NCBI RefSeq assembly: GCF_030160235.1
Contig: NZ_BSNY01000055.1
Coordinates: 207,358-271,357 of the forward strand
From: Mesorhizobium huakuii
GTDB lineage: Bacteria; Pseudomonadota; Alphaproteobacteria; Rhizobiales; Rhizobiaceae
DNA length: 64,000 nucleotides
Direction: 5' to 3'
The position numbers and the translations under genes are program-made. Shown here piece after piece: positions 52,068 to 60,502 of the stretch (position 1 is the stretch's first letter; every line of letters begins with the position of its first letter). The notes beneath the pieces were generated by a model. That model saw only the letters and a program-made list of their open reading frames with translations. It made no database searches and had not been told where the DNA came from.

Positions 52068-52570
52068 CCGACCCCGAAGCCAGAGCCGAAAAGCTGTCGC
52101 GTGAACTCGATTCCGCCTTCCGCAACCGCGCCGATCTCTACCGCTTGTTCCTCGAAGAGCTGACCGGAGAGCTGGGTTCAGACAAGGCGGAGGCGATCAT
52201 GATCCGCGCCATCGAGCAACGCGGCAAGGAAGTGGCGGCGGCCGCCTTCGCCAGCTTCGGCGCCAACGATGCACGCGCCATCGGCGAAGCCTTCCTGGCG
52301 GTCAGCCCGGATGGCGGCCTTATGTATCCGACCGATGTCGAGCGCGGCGACGACCGCATCGCCTTCAAGGTCAAGCGCTGCCCGCTGAAAGACGCCTGGG
52401 TCGAGGCCGGCGTTGGCGACGAAAAGCTCGCCACGCTCTGCCGCATCGCTGGCGCCTTCGACCGCGGCCTGTTCGAGGCGACCGGCGTGCGCTTCGACAA
52501 CGTCACCTGGACGCCCGGCCACGGCTCCGGCTGCTGCCACATCGCGCTGACCAACCGCGATGCCGGCTAA
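52064..52570 (+). CDS. L-2-amino-thiazoline-4-carboxylic acid hydrolase-like protein
   Basis: 168 residues, mostly helical N-terminus then RCPLKDAWVEAGV and HGSGCCHIALTNRD, resembling the ATC hydrolase family. Known members convert D,L-2-amino-thiazoline-4-carboxylate to S-carbamoylcysteine. Start overlaps the DppF-type stop by 4 bp, so it belongs to the peptide importer operon and may act on the imported compound. The family includes proteins of other function, so the activity is tentative. Confidence 0.62.
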   Translation: MTDPEARAEKLSRELDSAFRNRADLYRLFLEELTGELGSDKAEAIMIRAIEQRGKEVAAAAFASFGANDARAIGEAFLAVSPDGGLMYPTDVERGDDRIAFKVKRCPLKDAWVEAGVGDEKLATLCRIAGAFDRGLFEATGVRFDNVTWTPGHGSGCCHIALTNRDAG

Positions 52571-52640
52571 TCAGTTCTAAGGTGTGTTGAGATTCAGGTC
52601 AGGCCACGTCGTTTGCAGGCCGGCTGAATATCGGCACAGC

Positions 52641-53396
52641 TTAGCCGCCGACCCTCAGCTTGACGACCTCGTCATGGTTGGTCTCGGAGATCTTGCGCTC
52701 ACCGGCCTGGACGCCGCGCCTCAGCACGACAATGCGGTCAGACACCGCGAAAATGTCCTGCAGGTTATGCGAGATGAAGATCACGCCGCGTCCTTGCGCC
52801 TTGAGCTGGTGGATCAGCGAGATCACCTTGCGCTGCTCCGGCACGCCAAGTGCGGCGGTCGGCTCGTCCATGATCAGGATCTGCGCATCCCAATAGACGG
52901 CGCGGCCGATGGCGACGGCCTGACGCTGGCCGCCGGAGAAATTGCTGACCGGAGCCTCGAGCCGGCTGACATGGAAGTCCAGCCGCCCCATCGTTGCCTT
53001 GGCCGCTTCGGCCATCGCCTTGCGGTCGAGCACCGGCAGGAATCCGAACGCCTTGCGCATCGGTTCGCGGCCAAGAAAGATGTTGGCGCCGATCGACAGA
53101 TTGTCGGCGAGCGCGAGGTCCTGATAAATCGTCTCGATGCCCTTTTCGCGCGCCTCCTGCGGCGTCGCGAACGTCACCGGCTGACCTCGCAGCAGGATCT
53201 CGCCACCCGTCGGCTGGAACACGCCCGATATCGCCTTGATCAGCGTCGTCTTGCCGGCGCCGTTGTCACCGGCCAGCGCCACCACTTCGCCCGGCCGCAC
53301 GGCCATGGAGAAGTCGTTGAGCGCACGCACGGCGCCGAAATGCTTGGAGAGATTCCGGACTTCCAGCAGGGGCGTGTTCTGGTTGGTGCTATTCAT
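52641..53396 (-). CDS. Sugar ABC transporter ATP-binding protein (FrcA-like, single NBD)
   Basis: 251 residues from the ATG at 53396. One nucleotide-binding domain: Walker A GDNGAGKTT, signature FSGGQRQAVAIGRAV, Walker B ILIMDEPTAALGV. It is a half-size relative of RbsA, as in FrcA of the rhizobial fructose importer. It overlaps the permease gene by 8 bp. Two copies should form the ATPase. Last gene of the three-gene operon. Confidence 0.9.
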   Translation of the reverse strand: MNSTNQNTPLLEVRNLSKHFGAVRALNDFSMAVRPGEVVALAGDNGAGKTTLIKAISGVFQPTGGEILLRGQPVTFATPQEAREKGIETIYQDLALADNLSIGANIFLGREPMRKAFGFLPVLDRKAMAEAAKATMGRLDFHVSRLEAPVSNFSGGQRQAVAIGRAVYWDAQILIMDEPTAALGVPEQRKVISLIHQLKAQGRGVIFISHNLQDIFAVSDRIVVLRRGVQAGERKISETNHDEVVKLRVGG

Positions 53397-54450
53397 CCTG
53401 ACGGGCTCCACTGAACCGGCGCTGCGCCTGGTCGATAAGAACGGAAATGATGATGACGACGCCGACGGCGATGAACTGCCAGAACGGCTCGACATTGACG
53501 AAGACCAGCCCGTACTGGATGACCGCGATCACCAGCGCGCCGGCTACCGTGCCGAAGATGGTGCCGGAGCCGCCGAACAGGCTGGCGCCGCCGATCACCA
53601 CCGCCGCGACGCTGTCGAGCAGCAGGGGCTCGCCGGCTTGCGCGGCGCCCGCCGTGAAGCGGGCGGCATAGAGCGCGCCGCCGAGGCCGGCGCACATCGC
53701 CGACAACACATAGAGCCGCAATATGTGGCCCCTGATGTCGATGCCTGCCCGCCGCGCCGCCTGCACATTGGCGCCGATGGCATAATTGTGCTGGCCGAAC
53801 CGGGTCTGGCTGAGCAGATAGTGCATGACGATGACGAAGACCGCGGTGATCAGCACCAGATAGGGCACGCCATAGAACTTGCCGTTGCCGAGCAGCGCGA
53901 ACCAGGAATTCTGCACCGGCACGGTGGTGCCGCCGGCAAGCAGGAAGGCAGCACCGCGCGCGACGCCGAACATGCCGAGCGTGCCGATGAAAGGCGGCAC
54001 CTTGAGGCGCGAGATCAGCAGGCCGTTGATGATGCCCGGCACGCCGGCAACGATCACCGAGGCGAGGATGCCGGCCAGCATGGCCAGCGGCAGCGGAATG
54101 GCGGCGCCCGCCATGTTGGTGGCGTGCGCGGCGATGACGGCGGCCAGGCCCATGATGAAGCCGAGCGACAGGTCGATGCCGCCTGAAATGATGACGAAGG
54201 TCTGGCCGGTCGCCAGCAGCAGCGGCGCCACGGCGAAGATGGCGATGGACTGCAGGTTGAACGGATTGAGCACGAAGGTCGCGCCGAAGGCGAGCCGCGA
54301 CCAGATCTCGAAACAGATGAGCAGTCCGGCCAGGAACAGCCAGGCGCGGCCTTCGGCGATGCGTGCGACCAGGCTCCTGGCCGGATCGCCATGATCGGCC
54401 TGAGGGGCGACATGCTTCTCGGCAGGCTGGGCTGGTGATGTCGAGGTCAT
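53389..54450 (-). CDS. Sugar ABC transporter permease (FrcC/RbsC-like)
   Basis: 353 residues with about ten membrane segments and the motif GQTFVIISGGIDLSLGFIMGLAAV. A 30-residue hydrophilic N-terminus precedes the first helix. Partner of the FrcA-like ATPase and the binding protein at 54544. Hairpin 54503-54528 lies between it and the binding-protein gene. Confidence 0.92.
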   Translation of the reverse strand: MTSTSPAQPAEKHVAPQADHGDPARSLVARIAEGRAWLFLAGLLICFEIWSRLAFGATFVLNPFNLQSIAIFAVAPLLLATGQTFVIISGGIDLSLGFIMGLAAVIAAHATNMAGAAIPLPLAMLAGILASVIVAGVPGIINGLLISRLKVPPFIGTLGMFGVARGAAFLLAGGTTVPVQNSWFALLGNGKFYGVPYLVLITAVFVIVMHYLLSQTRFGQHNYAIGANVQAARRAGIDIRGHILRLYVLSAMCAGLGGALYAARFTAGAAQAGEPLLLDSVAAVVIGGASLFGGSGTIFGTVAGALVIAVIQYGLVFVNVEPFWQFIAVGVVIIISVLIDQAQRRFSGARQDE

Positions 54451-54502
54451 GGATACTCCGCGGCGCCTTCAACAGGTCTCGATTGGCGAGGACCTAATGC
54501 AC

Positions 54503-54528
54503 GCTCCTCCCGGCGGACCGGGAGGAGC
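54503..54528 (-). other. Intercistronic hairpin after binding-protein gene
   Basis: GCTCCTCCCGG / CCGGGAGGAGC, perfect 11-bp arms with a 4-base loop, within the 93-bp gap between the binding protein and permease genes. Confidence 0.65.
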
Positions 54529-54543
54529 CAGACTGTGCTGGAC

Positions 54544-55521
54544 TTACTCGGAGTAGAGATACTTCGAGATGTTCGGGTCCGCGATGTTGGACTTGTCCAT
54601 GATCGTGAAGCCGGTGCCGATGGTGACCGGGATCGAATGGCCGGTCAGGTGGGCATAGGCCGAGACGACGCCGTAATAGCCGATCTCGGCGGGATGCTGG
54701 GCGATGGCCACGTCGACCAGGCCGGTGTTGATGTTGTCGACGATGCTGGTCGGAGCGTCGAAGGCGACGACCTTGACCGTACCCGTCTGTCCGGCCTGCT
54801 TGACGCCGTTGGCGGCACCCAGCGCCGAGAACAGGTTGGCGCCGAACACGCCGACCAGGTCGGGATTGCGCGCGAACACCGCCTGCAGCTGCGAGGCCGC
54901 CTTGTTGGCGTCATCGTCATTGAACTGAGTCTCCAGCACGGTGATGCCCGGGTGCTTGGCCATCTCTTTCTTGAAGCCTTCCTCGCGCTGGTCCGTGGTC
55001 GAGATGCCGGGCTTGACGTTCGAGACGTAGACCTTGCCCTTGTCGCCGATGGACGTGGCCAGAGCCCGCGCCGCGATCTCGCCGCCGAGCACGTTATCGG
55101 AAGCGATATAGGCCAGCGGGAAGTCGGCATCGCCGGCGCCGGTTTGGTAGACGCCGCTGCCGATGAAAGTGTCGACGGTGATGACTGGAATGCCGGCGTC
55201 ATTGGCCTTGCGCAGCGGCTCGACCAGTTGGACCTTGTCGGTCGGCGCGATCAGGATGGCATCCGGCTTCTTGGCGATGACCGCGTCGAGCACCGGCACC
55301 TGGGTGACCGGGTTGAAGTCCGGCGCGCCCTGGAAAACCAGGTTGACGCCAAGCGCGTCGGCCGCCGCTTGCGCGCCCTTGCGCATGGTGATGTAGAAGC
55401 CGTCGGTGGTCAGGCCCGGAATGAGCGCAATCGTATATTTCTTGTCCTGCGCCTGCGCGGGCGCGATCAGCACCGTGGCACTGACGGCGAGCGCCGCGAG
55501 CGCGGCAACGATCTTCTTCAT
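54544..55521 (-). CDS. Sugar ABC transporter substrate-binding protein (FrcB/RbsB-like)
   Basis: 325 residues from ATG 55521. Signal peptide (MKKIVAALAALAVSATVLIA), then a type-I periplasmic-binding fold (KYTIALIPGLTTDGFYITMRKGAQAAADALGVNL; DAILIAPTDKVQLVEPLRKANDAGIPVITVDT). First gene of the minus-strand importer operon. A 28-bp element shared with the SorC gene promoter lies at 55765, and a GGCAGATCTGCC palindrome at 55540 lies 19 bases before the ATG. Substrate likely processed by the aldolase and ROK-fusion kinase. Confidence 0.92.
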   Translation of the reverse strand: MKKIVAALAALAVSATVLIAPAQAQDKKYTIALIPGLTTDGFYITMRKGAQAAADALGVNLVFQGAPDFNPVTQVPVLDAVIAKKPDAILIAPTDKVQLVEPLRKANDAGIPVITVDTFIGSGVYQTGAGDADFPLAYIASDNVLGGEIAARALATSIGDKGKVYVSNVKPGISTTDQREEGFKKEMAKHPGITVLETQFNDDDANKAASQLQAVFARNPDLVGVFGANLFSALGAANGVKQAGQTGTVKVVAFDAPTSIVDNINTGLVDVAIAQHPAEIGYYGVVSAYAHLTGHSIPVTIGTGFTIMDKSNIADPNISKYLYSE

Positions 55522-55764
55522 GACATCCTCCTCATTGTTGGCAGATCTGCCGTTGCAAGTGACATTGGAATGGCCGTCATCCATTCGGATGCCGACGGCC
55601 GGGAACGCCTGTTTGCTTTTTGCGGGCAGCTCCTCCCAAGCGCCCTCCAGTCGATATGTCGGCGGTCAGTCGCCGGCGCACCTGGCCACAGCCCCGTTCC
55701 CTAGCCTCCGCGAGGTCCGGCAAACTGTGTCCCACGCCTCGCCTTGCCGGTGGGCGCTCGAACT

Positions 55765-55792
55765 TGTAACACTTTGCAGAAATAAATTGCAA
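55765..55792 (+). promoter_or_regulatory. SorC-type operator copy 1
   Basis: 28-bp element beginning TGTAACAC and ending AATTGCAA; 24 of 28 bases match the copy at 56876 (opposite orientation). In the 411-bp gap 55522-55932, about 244 bp upstream of the binding-protein start. Besides this and the palindrome at 55540 nothing else is seen in the gap. Confidence 0.65.
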
Positions 55793-55932
55793 CTCGGTTT
55801 TTCCGAGCTGGCAGCGCCGGGCTTTTCACACCGTACGACATCCGACTGCTCCGCAGAGCCCCGGTCAAATATCACCCGGGGCTTTTGGCGGCACAACTTG
55901 TTTTCGCGACAGCGTCCTGCCTGGCCTAATCG

Positions 55933-56832
55933 TTACGCGAGCGCGGCGAGGATGGCCTGCGCCGTTTTGGTATCCGTCACCAACGTGTTGATGAGACCCG
56001 CGCGAACGGCGGCAATAATTGCCGTCGCCTTTTCCGGCGACGCGGCCAGCCCGATGACCAGCGGCACCGCGCGCAACTGTGCCGGCGACATGGCGATCAT
56101 CCGGCTCTCCCCTTCCCAGGCAATCAGCGTGCCTTCGGCATCGAAGTAATGGCGAAGCACGTCGCCGGCGGCATGAACCAGCGCCTGCTCGCTCGGCGTG
56201 GCGGCACTCGCCTCGGGGGCATTGATGGCATGCGGCAGGCCGATACCGACGATCGCGACATCGGTCCTCTCCCACAAAGCGACAGCATCACGGATGGCGG
56301 TGTCGCGCAGGAAGACTTCTCGCAATTCGCTGGACGGCAGATAGGGCGCGTGGATGAAATGCGGGGTGCCGCCGAACTCCTCGGCTGCAAGCCGCACGAA
56401 TTCGTTGACCTGAAAATGCGCCGCCTGCTGCTGCATGCCACCGGTGGCAGCCACGGTCAGCACGCCCGGCATGCGCGGCAGGCCGGCCCGGATGACCTCG
56501 CGCACGGCGCGCCCCCAGCCGATGGCGACGACGGAGCCCGCCACCAGTTGCGCTTGCCTGAGCAGCCCGCCAAGGGGCGCCGCGAGCGCCGCCAGCGTGC
56601 CCGCCGCCGGCGTCTCGACCACTGCGGCATCGCGCAATTTCAAGCCGTCGATCAGTTGTCTGGTGATATCCTCCGGCGTTGCCAGGTCGAGAACCTCGAT
56701 GCGGACAATGCCCTCGGCCCGCGCCCGCTGCAGCAGGCGCGAAATCGTCGCGGTGGAGACTCCGAGCCGGCGAGCGATATCGACCTGCGACATCTCCTCC
56801 ACATAATGCAGCTTGGCCACGGTGTGCAGCAT
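55933..56832 (-). CDS. Sugar-binding transcriptional regulator, SorC/DeoR (SorC) family
   Basis: 299 residues: N-terminal HTH (MSQVDIARRLGVSTATISRLLQRARAEGI) and a sugar-phosphate-isomerase-like effector domain (VVAIGWGRAVREVI; GTLIAWEGES; GLAASPEKATAIIAAVRAGLINTLVTDTKTAQAIL), the SorC family plan. It probably senses a sugar phosphate. Divergent from the aldolase gene, with the 28-bp operator copy between. ATG 56832 is the only reasonable start in frame. Confidence 0.9.
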   Translation of the reverse strand: MLHTVAKLHYVEEMSQVDIARRLGVSTATISRLLQRARAEGIVRIEVLDLATPEDITRQLIDGLKLRDAAVVETPAAGTLAALAAPLGGLLRQAQLVAGSVVAIGWGRAVREVIRAGLPRMPGVLTVAATGGMQQQAAHFQVNEFVRLAAEEFGGTPHFIHAPYLPSSELREVFLRDTAIRDAVALWERTDVAIVGIGLPHAINAPEASAATPSEQALVHAAGDVLRHYFDAEGTLIAWEGESRMIAMSPAQLRAVPLVIGLAASPEKATAIIAAVRAGLINTLVTDTKTAQAILAALA

Positions 56833-56875
56833 CGTCCGCGATGCGGTCGCATCCTGGATGGGAGGGATAGACAGC

Positions 56876-56903
56876 TTGCAATTCCTTTCAGCAACGTGTT
56901 ACA
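56876..56903 (-). promoter_or_regulatory. SorC-type operator copy 2
   Basis: Second 28-bp copy, read on the minus strand, 44 bp before the SorC start and 203 bp before the aldolase start in the 273-bp divergent gap. Supports autoregulation and common control with the importer. Confidence 0.65.
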
Positions 56904-57105
56904 CACACATAGGCCGACGGGAGTTATCGCGCAAATCCAGCCAACTCGCAACGTGCGCCGGCTTCCGGGCCGCGAGCCCGGCGAGGCGCTTTCTACGGAG
57001 GCGATGGCGCGTCACGGGGTCCTGCCGGCAGGCAGAACTGAACATCGTTGTTTTCCACGGGATCCGCGCTCTTCGTCCAGAGAGCGCCAACATCGGATTG
57101 AGACC

Positions 57106-58014
57106 ATGACCAAGATGACCACCGCGGAACTGCGCGGCTACCAGCAGATATGCGGCAAGGACGGGGCCATGGTGGCCATCGCCTGCGACCAGCGCGGCGG
57201 CATGCGGACCTTGCTGGCATCGGACCCTGCGGAACAAGCCAAGATCACCAACGACATGCTCGGCGACACCAAGGCCGACATCACGCGCTACCTCGCCAGT
57301 GCGGCGTCCTGCGTGTTGCTCGACCCGCTCTGCGCGGTGCCTCGCATTGTCGACGAGGGCGTCTTGAATCGCGACACGGCGCTGCTCATCGGCCTCGATG
57401 CTTCCGGTTTCGACGTCTCGCCCGAGGGCTACCGCCTGTCTCGCCTGGTTCCCGGCATAGACGCGCGCCGCGTCCGCGCGCTCGGCGGCACCGGCGGCAA
57501 GATCATGGTGTATCTGCGGGCCGACAAGCCTGAGGCGAACGAACACAACATCGCCATCCTGCGCCAGTGCATCGCCGATTTCGGGCAGGAAGACCTGTTG
57601 CTGGTCGTCGAGTTCCTGACCTACCAGCTCGATGGGGAAAGCCCCGAGGACTATGCGGCCAAGACGCCATGGCTTGTCGAAGAAGGCACCAGGATTTCGC
57701 TGGAGTGCGGCGCCAAGGTGCTGAAGCTTCCCTACCCCGGAACGCCGGAAGCCTGCGCCAACATCACCAAAATGGCCGGTGACGTGCCGTGGGCGGTGCT
57801 TTCGGCCGGCGTCAACCACGCGACCTTCCTTGGCCAGGTCGAGATCGCAATGCAGAATGGCGCCTCGGGCGTCATCGCCGGCCGTTCGCTGTGGAAGGAC
57901 TGCATCTCGCTCGACCGTGACATCCAGCGCGAAAGGCTTAAGACCATCGCAGTGCCGCGATTGCGTGAAATCCAGGCCGTGATCGGCCACTACCGGCAGA
58001 AAGCCGCTGCCTGA
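57106..58014 (+). CDS. Class I aldolase of the LacD/YihT family (tagatose-bisphosphate or sulfosugar-phosphate type)
   Basis: 302 residues. Segments AIACDQRGGMRTLL, GKIMVYLRAD, AKVLKLPYPG (Schiff-base Lys207 by analogy) and PWAVLSAGVNHATFLGQVEIAMQNGASGVIAGRSLW align with LacD and the sulfofructose-phosphate aldolase YihT. It cleaves a ketose phosphate to dihydroxyacetone phosphate plus an aldehyde. First gene after the SorC divergent promoter, followed by the kinase fusion. Tagatose-1,6-bisphosphate is the standard substrate, but the importer and kinase suggest something less usual. Confidence 0.85.
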   Translation: MTKMTTAELRGYQQICGKDGAMVAIACDQRGGMRTLLASDPAEQAKITNDMLGDTKADITRYLASAASCVLLDPLCAVPRIVDEGVLNRDTALLIGLDASGFDVSPEGYRLSRLVPGIDARRVRALGGTGGKIMVYLRADKPEANEHNIAILRQCIADFGQEDLLLVVEFLTYQLDGESPEDYAAKTPWLVEEGTRISLECGAKVLKLPYPGTPEACANITKMAGDVPWAVLSAGVNHATFLGQVEIAMQNGASGVIAGRSLWKDCISLDRDIQRERLKTIAVPRLREIQAVIGHYRQKAAA

Positions 58015-58098
58015 CAGTTGCGTTGGACGAGAGCTATTCCAGCGAAAGAGTGAAGCGGCTTTGCGTCCGGAATCGCGTGAAAACAAGTGCAGGACGCC

Positions 58099-59574
58099 AT
58101 GCCTCTCAGCATAGGAATAGACATCGGAGGCACCAATCTGCGTGCCGCCCGCATTTCCGGCACCGGTGAAATCCTCAAGCGCGTTTCCGAAAGGAGCGCG
58201 CCCGACCCGGAACTGGTGCTCGGCCGCATCGCCGACATGGTGCGCCTTCTCGACACGCCTGACGTGAAGGCGATCGGCGTCGGCGTTCCCGGCCGCGTCG
58301 ATGCGCGGCGCGGCGCGGTGCTGTCGGGCGGCTATGTCAACCTCGCCTCGGTTGCGCTGGCCCAGCGCCTGGAAGACATGACAGGCAAGCCTGTCGTCAT
58401 CGACAATGACTGCAACATGGCGCTGGCCGCCGAGATGGCACTCGGCGCCGGGCGCGGTCATGGCAACATCGTCATGTTCACCATCGGCACCGGCATTGGC
58501 GGCGCCGTCGCTCAAGATCGGCGGATCACGCGTGGCTCGGCAACGGCAGGCCAGCTCGGCCACATCACAGTGGACATCAATGGCGAGGTCTGCGCCTGCG
58601 GCCGGCGCGGCTGCGTCGAGACCACCAGTTCGGGCACGGCGCTCGGCCGTCACATTGCGCGCGCCGGGCTCGGCGCCGACATTTCGGTCGATCAGCTCTT
58701 TGCCCGCGACGCGGCCGGCGATATCCAGGCGCGCGGCGTACTGGACGCCTGGGCGAAACCGCTGCGCGCCGCCATCGACACCGCCGTCGCCGTGCTCGCT
58801 CCTGAGCTGGTGCTGCTTGGTGGCGGCCTCGGCCGGGCGGCACATGCAGCGCTGGGCCGCGCGCCGGCGCTGGCGCCCTGGTATCAGTGCCAGGTCGAAC
58901 CCGCGCAACTCGGTGACGACGCCGGCGTGATCGGCGCCGGCCTCCAGGCCCTGGCGGCGGAACCGCACTTTTCGTCCTCGACCCAGCCCAGCCGCCCGCG
59001 GCGCGCCGTGCTCGTCAACGGCATCCCCGCCAGCGGCAAGAGCACCGTCTCGCGCGGCATCGCCGATCGCATGGGCTGGCCGCTGCTGGCGCTCGACACG
59101 ATCAAAAATCCCTTTCTCGAAGTGCTCGGCGGCGGCGACCGCCTGTTCAACCGGACCCTCGGCCGCGCCAGCTACCAGGCGATCTGGTCGGTCGTCGGCG
59201 AATCCCCGGCAGGGACCACGGTGATCGTCGATGCCTGGTTCGGCTTCCAGCCGCGCGAGGTTCTCGAGGACCATCTGCGGAAGGCTGGCGTCGATCAGAC
59301 TTTCGAGATCTGGTGCCACGCGCCCGGCGAGGTGCTCGCCGAGCGCTATGGCGCCCGGCTCGACCAGCGCCCCGCCGGCCATCCCGGTGCGGCCTACATT
59401 CCTGAACTGATCGAACTCGCCAAGCGCGCCGAACCGCTGCGGCGCGGACCGCTCTTCGACGTCGACACGACGAAACCGATCGACTTCGAAGCCATCACAG
59501 CCTGGCTGCGAGCGACGACAGCCAGCAGCGCACAGACGGTCGAAAGGCCGGTTCAGTCGCCGCTGCAGACGTGA
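58099..59574 (+). CDS. ROK-family sugar kinase fused to a P-loop kinase-like domain
   Basis: 491 residues. ROK part (about 1-285): IGIDIGGTNLRAA phosphate loop, Asp104 in IDNDCN as base, and the zinc motif His155, Cys165, Cys167, Cys172 (GHITVDINGEVCACGRRGCVE). Then, from about residue 300, a separate nucleotide kinase-like domain with Walker A GIPASGKST (308-316) and DTIKNP, similar to small-molecule phosphotransferases of the AAA/chloramphenicol-phosphotransferase type. ROK proteins are usually about 300 residues, so this is a fusion. It may phosphorylate a sugar twice for the aldolase upstream. Start at ATG 58099; an in-frame GTG at 58087 is weaker. Confidence 0.83.
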   Translation: MPLSIGIDIGGTNLRAARISGTGEILKRVSERSAPDPELVLGRIADMVRLLDTPDVKAIGVGVPGRVDARRGAVLSGGYVNLASVALAQRLEDMTGKPVVIDNDCNMALAAEMALGAGRGHGNIVMFTIGTGIGGAVAQDRRITRGSATAGQLGHITVDINGEVCACGRRGCVETTSSGTALGRHIARAGLGADISVDQLFARDAAGDIQARGVLDAWAKPLRAAIDTAVAVLAPELVLLGGGLGRAAHAALGRAPALAPWYQCQVEPAQLGDDAGVIGAGLQALAAEPHFSSSTQPSRPRRAVLVNGIPASGKSTVSRGIADRMGWPLLALDTIKNPFLEVLGGGDRLFNRTLGRASYQAIWSVVGESPAGTTVIVDAWFGFQPREVLEDHLRKAGVDQTFEIWCHAPGEVLAERYGARLDQRPAGHPGAAYIPELIELAKRAEPLRRGPLFDVDTTKPIDFEAITAWLRATTASSAQTVERPVQSPLQT

Positions 59575-60335
59575 AGTTCCGTTCCGGCCGCTTCGATGAC
59601 CGCGCGCAGCGCCGGTTGCGGTTCGCGATCCGTGACGATATCGGAAAGCGCGCCGAGCGCGCAGATGCTTTCGAGGCTGTTGCGGCCGAACTTGTCGTTG
59701 GTCACCACAAGAACTGTAGACAGCGCAAGGGAGATCATCGTCCGCTTGACCGCCGCCGCCCCCGAGATCATGTCACTGGGCCCGTCCGCGGACAGGCTCG
59801 AGGCGCCGATGATGGCGATGTCGGCATTGTAGCGCCTGACGAATTCCACTGTATCCTCGCCGAGCACGCTGGCTTCGCGGCTGTCATAGGTGCCGGGGCA
59901 CAGGATAACCCGAAAGCTCGGATTGGCGCCGGCCACCGAGGCCACGCCGATGGAATTGGTGATGATCGTCAGCTCCCGCTTCAGCTGTGAGAGACTGCGC
60001 GCCACCTCATAGGTCGTCGAGCCGCCATCGATCATCACGATCTGGCCTTTCTCGACCAGTCCGGCCGCACCACGCCCGATCAGCGCCCGCTCCTCGATCA
60101 TGGTCTGGCTACGCTCGGCGATCACCGGTTCGGATGTCACCAGTGAGATCGTCGCGCCGCCGTAGGTTCGGTTGAGCAACCCCGCATCGCCAAGTTCGAT
60201 AAGGTCGCGCCGGATCGTTTCGCCGGCGACACCCAGGCGCAAGGCGAGCCTGGAGACACGGATCGAAGCCGACCGGCGCACTTCCGACAGGATGAGCTCG
60301 TGCCGCTCCTTCTTCGACAGCCGGCTCTGCTCCAT
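59553..60335 (-). CDS. DeoR-family transcriptional regulator
   Basis: 260 residues: N-terminal HTH (ASIRVSRLALRLGVAGETIRRDLIELGDAGLL, about 24-56) and a C-terminal DeoR sensor domain with the GGxTT motif (MIDGGSTTYEVARSL). Convergent with the ROK-fusion gene, overlapping it by 22 bp at the 3' ends. It probably responds to a sugar phosphate of the same pathway, giving the cluster two sugar-phosphate-type regulators. Confidence 0.9.
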   Translation of the reverse strand: MEQSRLSKKERHELILSEVRRSASIRVSRLALRLGVAGETIRRDLIELGDAGLLNRTYGGATISLVTSEPVIAERSQTMIEERALIGRGAAGLVEKGQIVMIDGGSTTYEVARSLSQLKRELTIITNSIGVASVAGANPSFRVILCPGTYDSREASVLGEDTVEFVRRYNADIAIIGASSLSADGPSDMISGAAAVKRTMISLALSTVLVVTNDKFGRNSLESICALGALSDIVTDREPQPALRAVIEAAGTELHVCSGD

Positions 60336-60502
60336 GATGTGTCCTCCGAGAAGTCTGGAACATTAGCGACACCGACGTTGATGGGGAAGGCGTCTTGCAA
60401 CGCAAGCAGGGCTGCCTTCATTCGAACGGTTCAGGCCGGAAGCCGGCTGACAAGCGCAAGCGCTGCTGATCTGATGACGTTCCGGCGAATCGGCTCAAGA
60501 CG

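Noticed and set aside
56899-59382. Minus-strand open frame of about 830 codons opposite the aldolase and ROK-fusion genes
   Set aside because: Antisense to well-supported enzymes; no family resemblance.
59976-60502. Small frames in the DeoR/unknown gene divergent gap
   Set aside because: Short frames without ribosome sites or conserved composition; gap 60336-60502 is taken as promoter.
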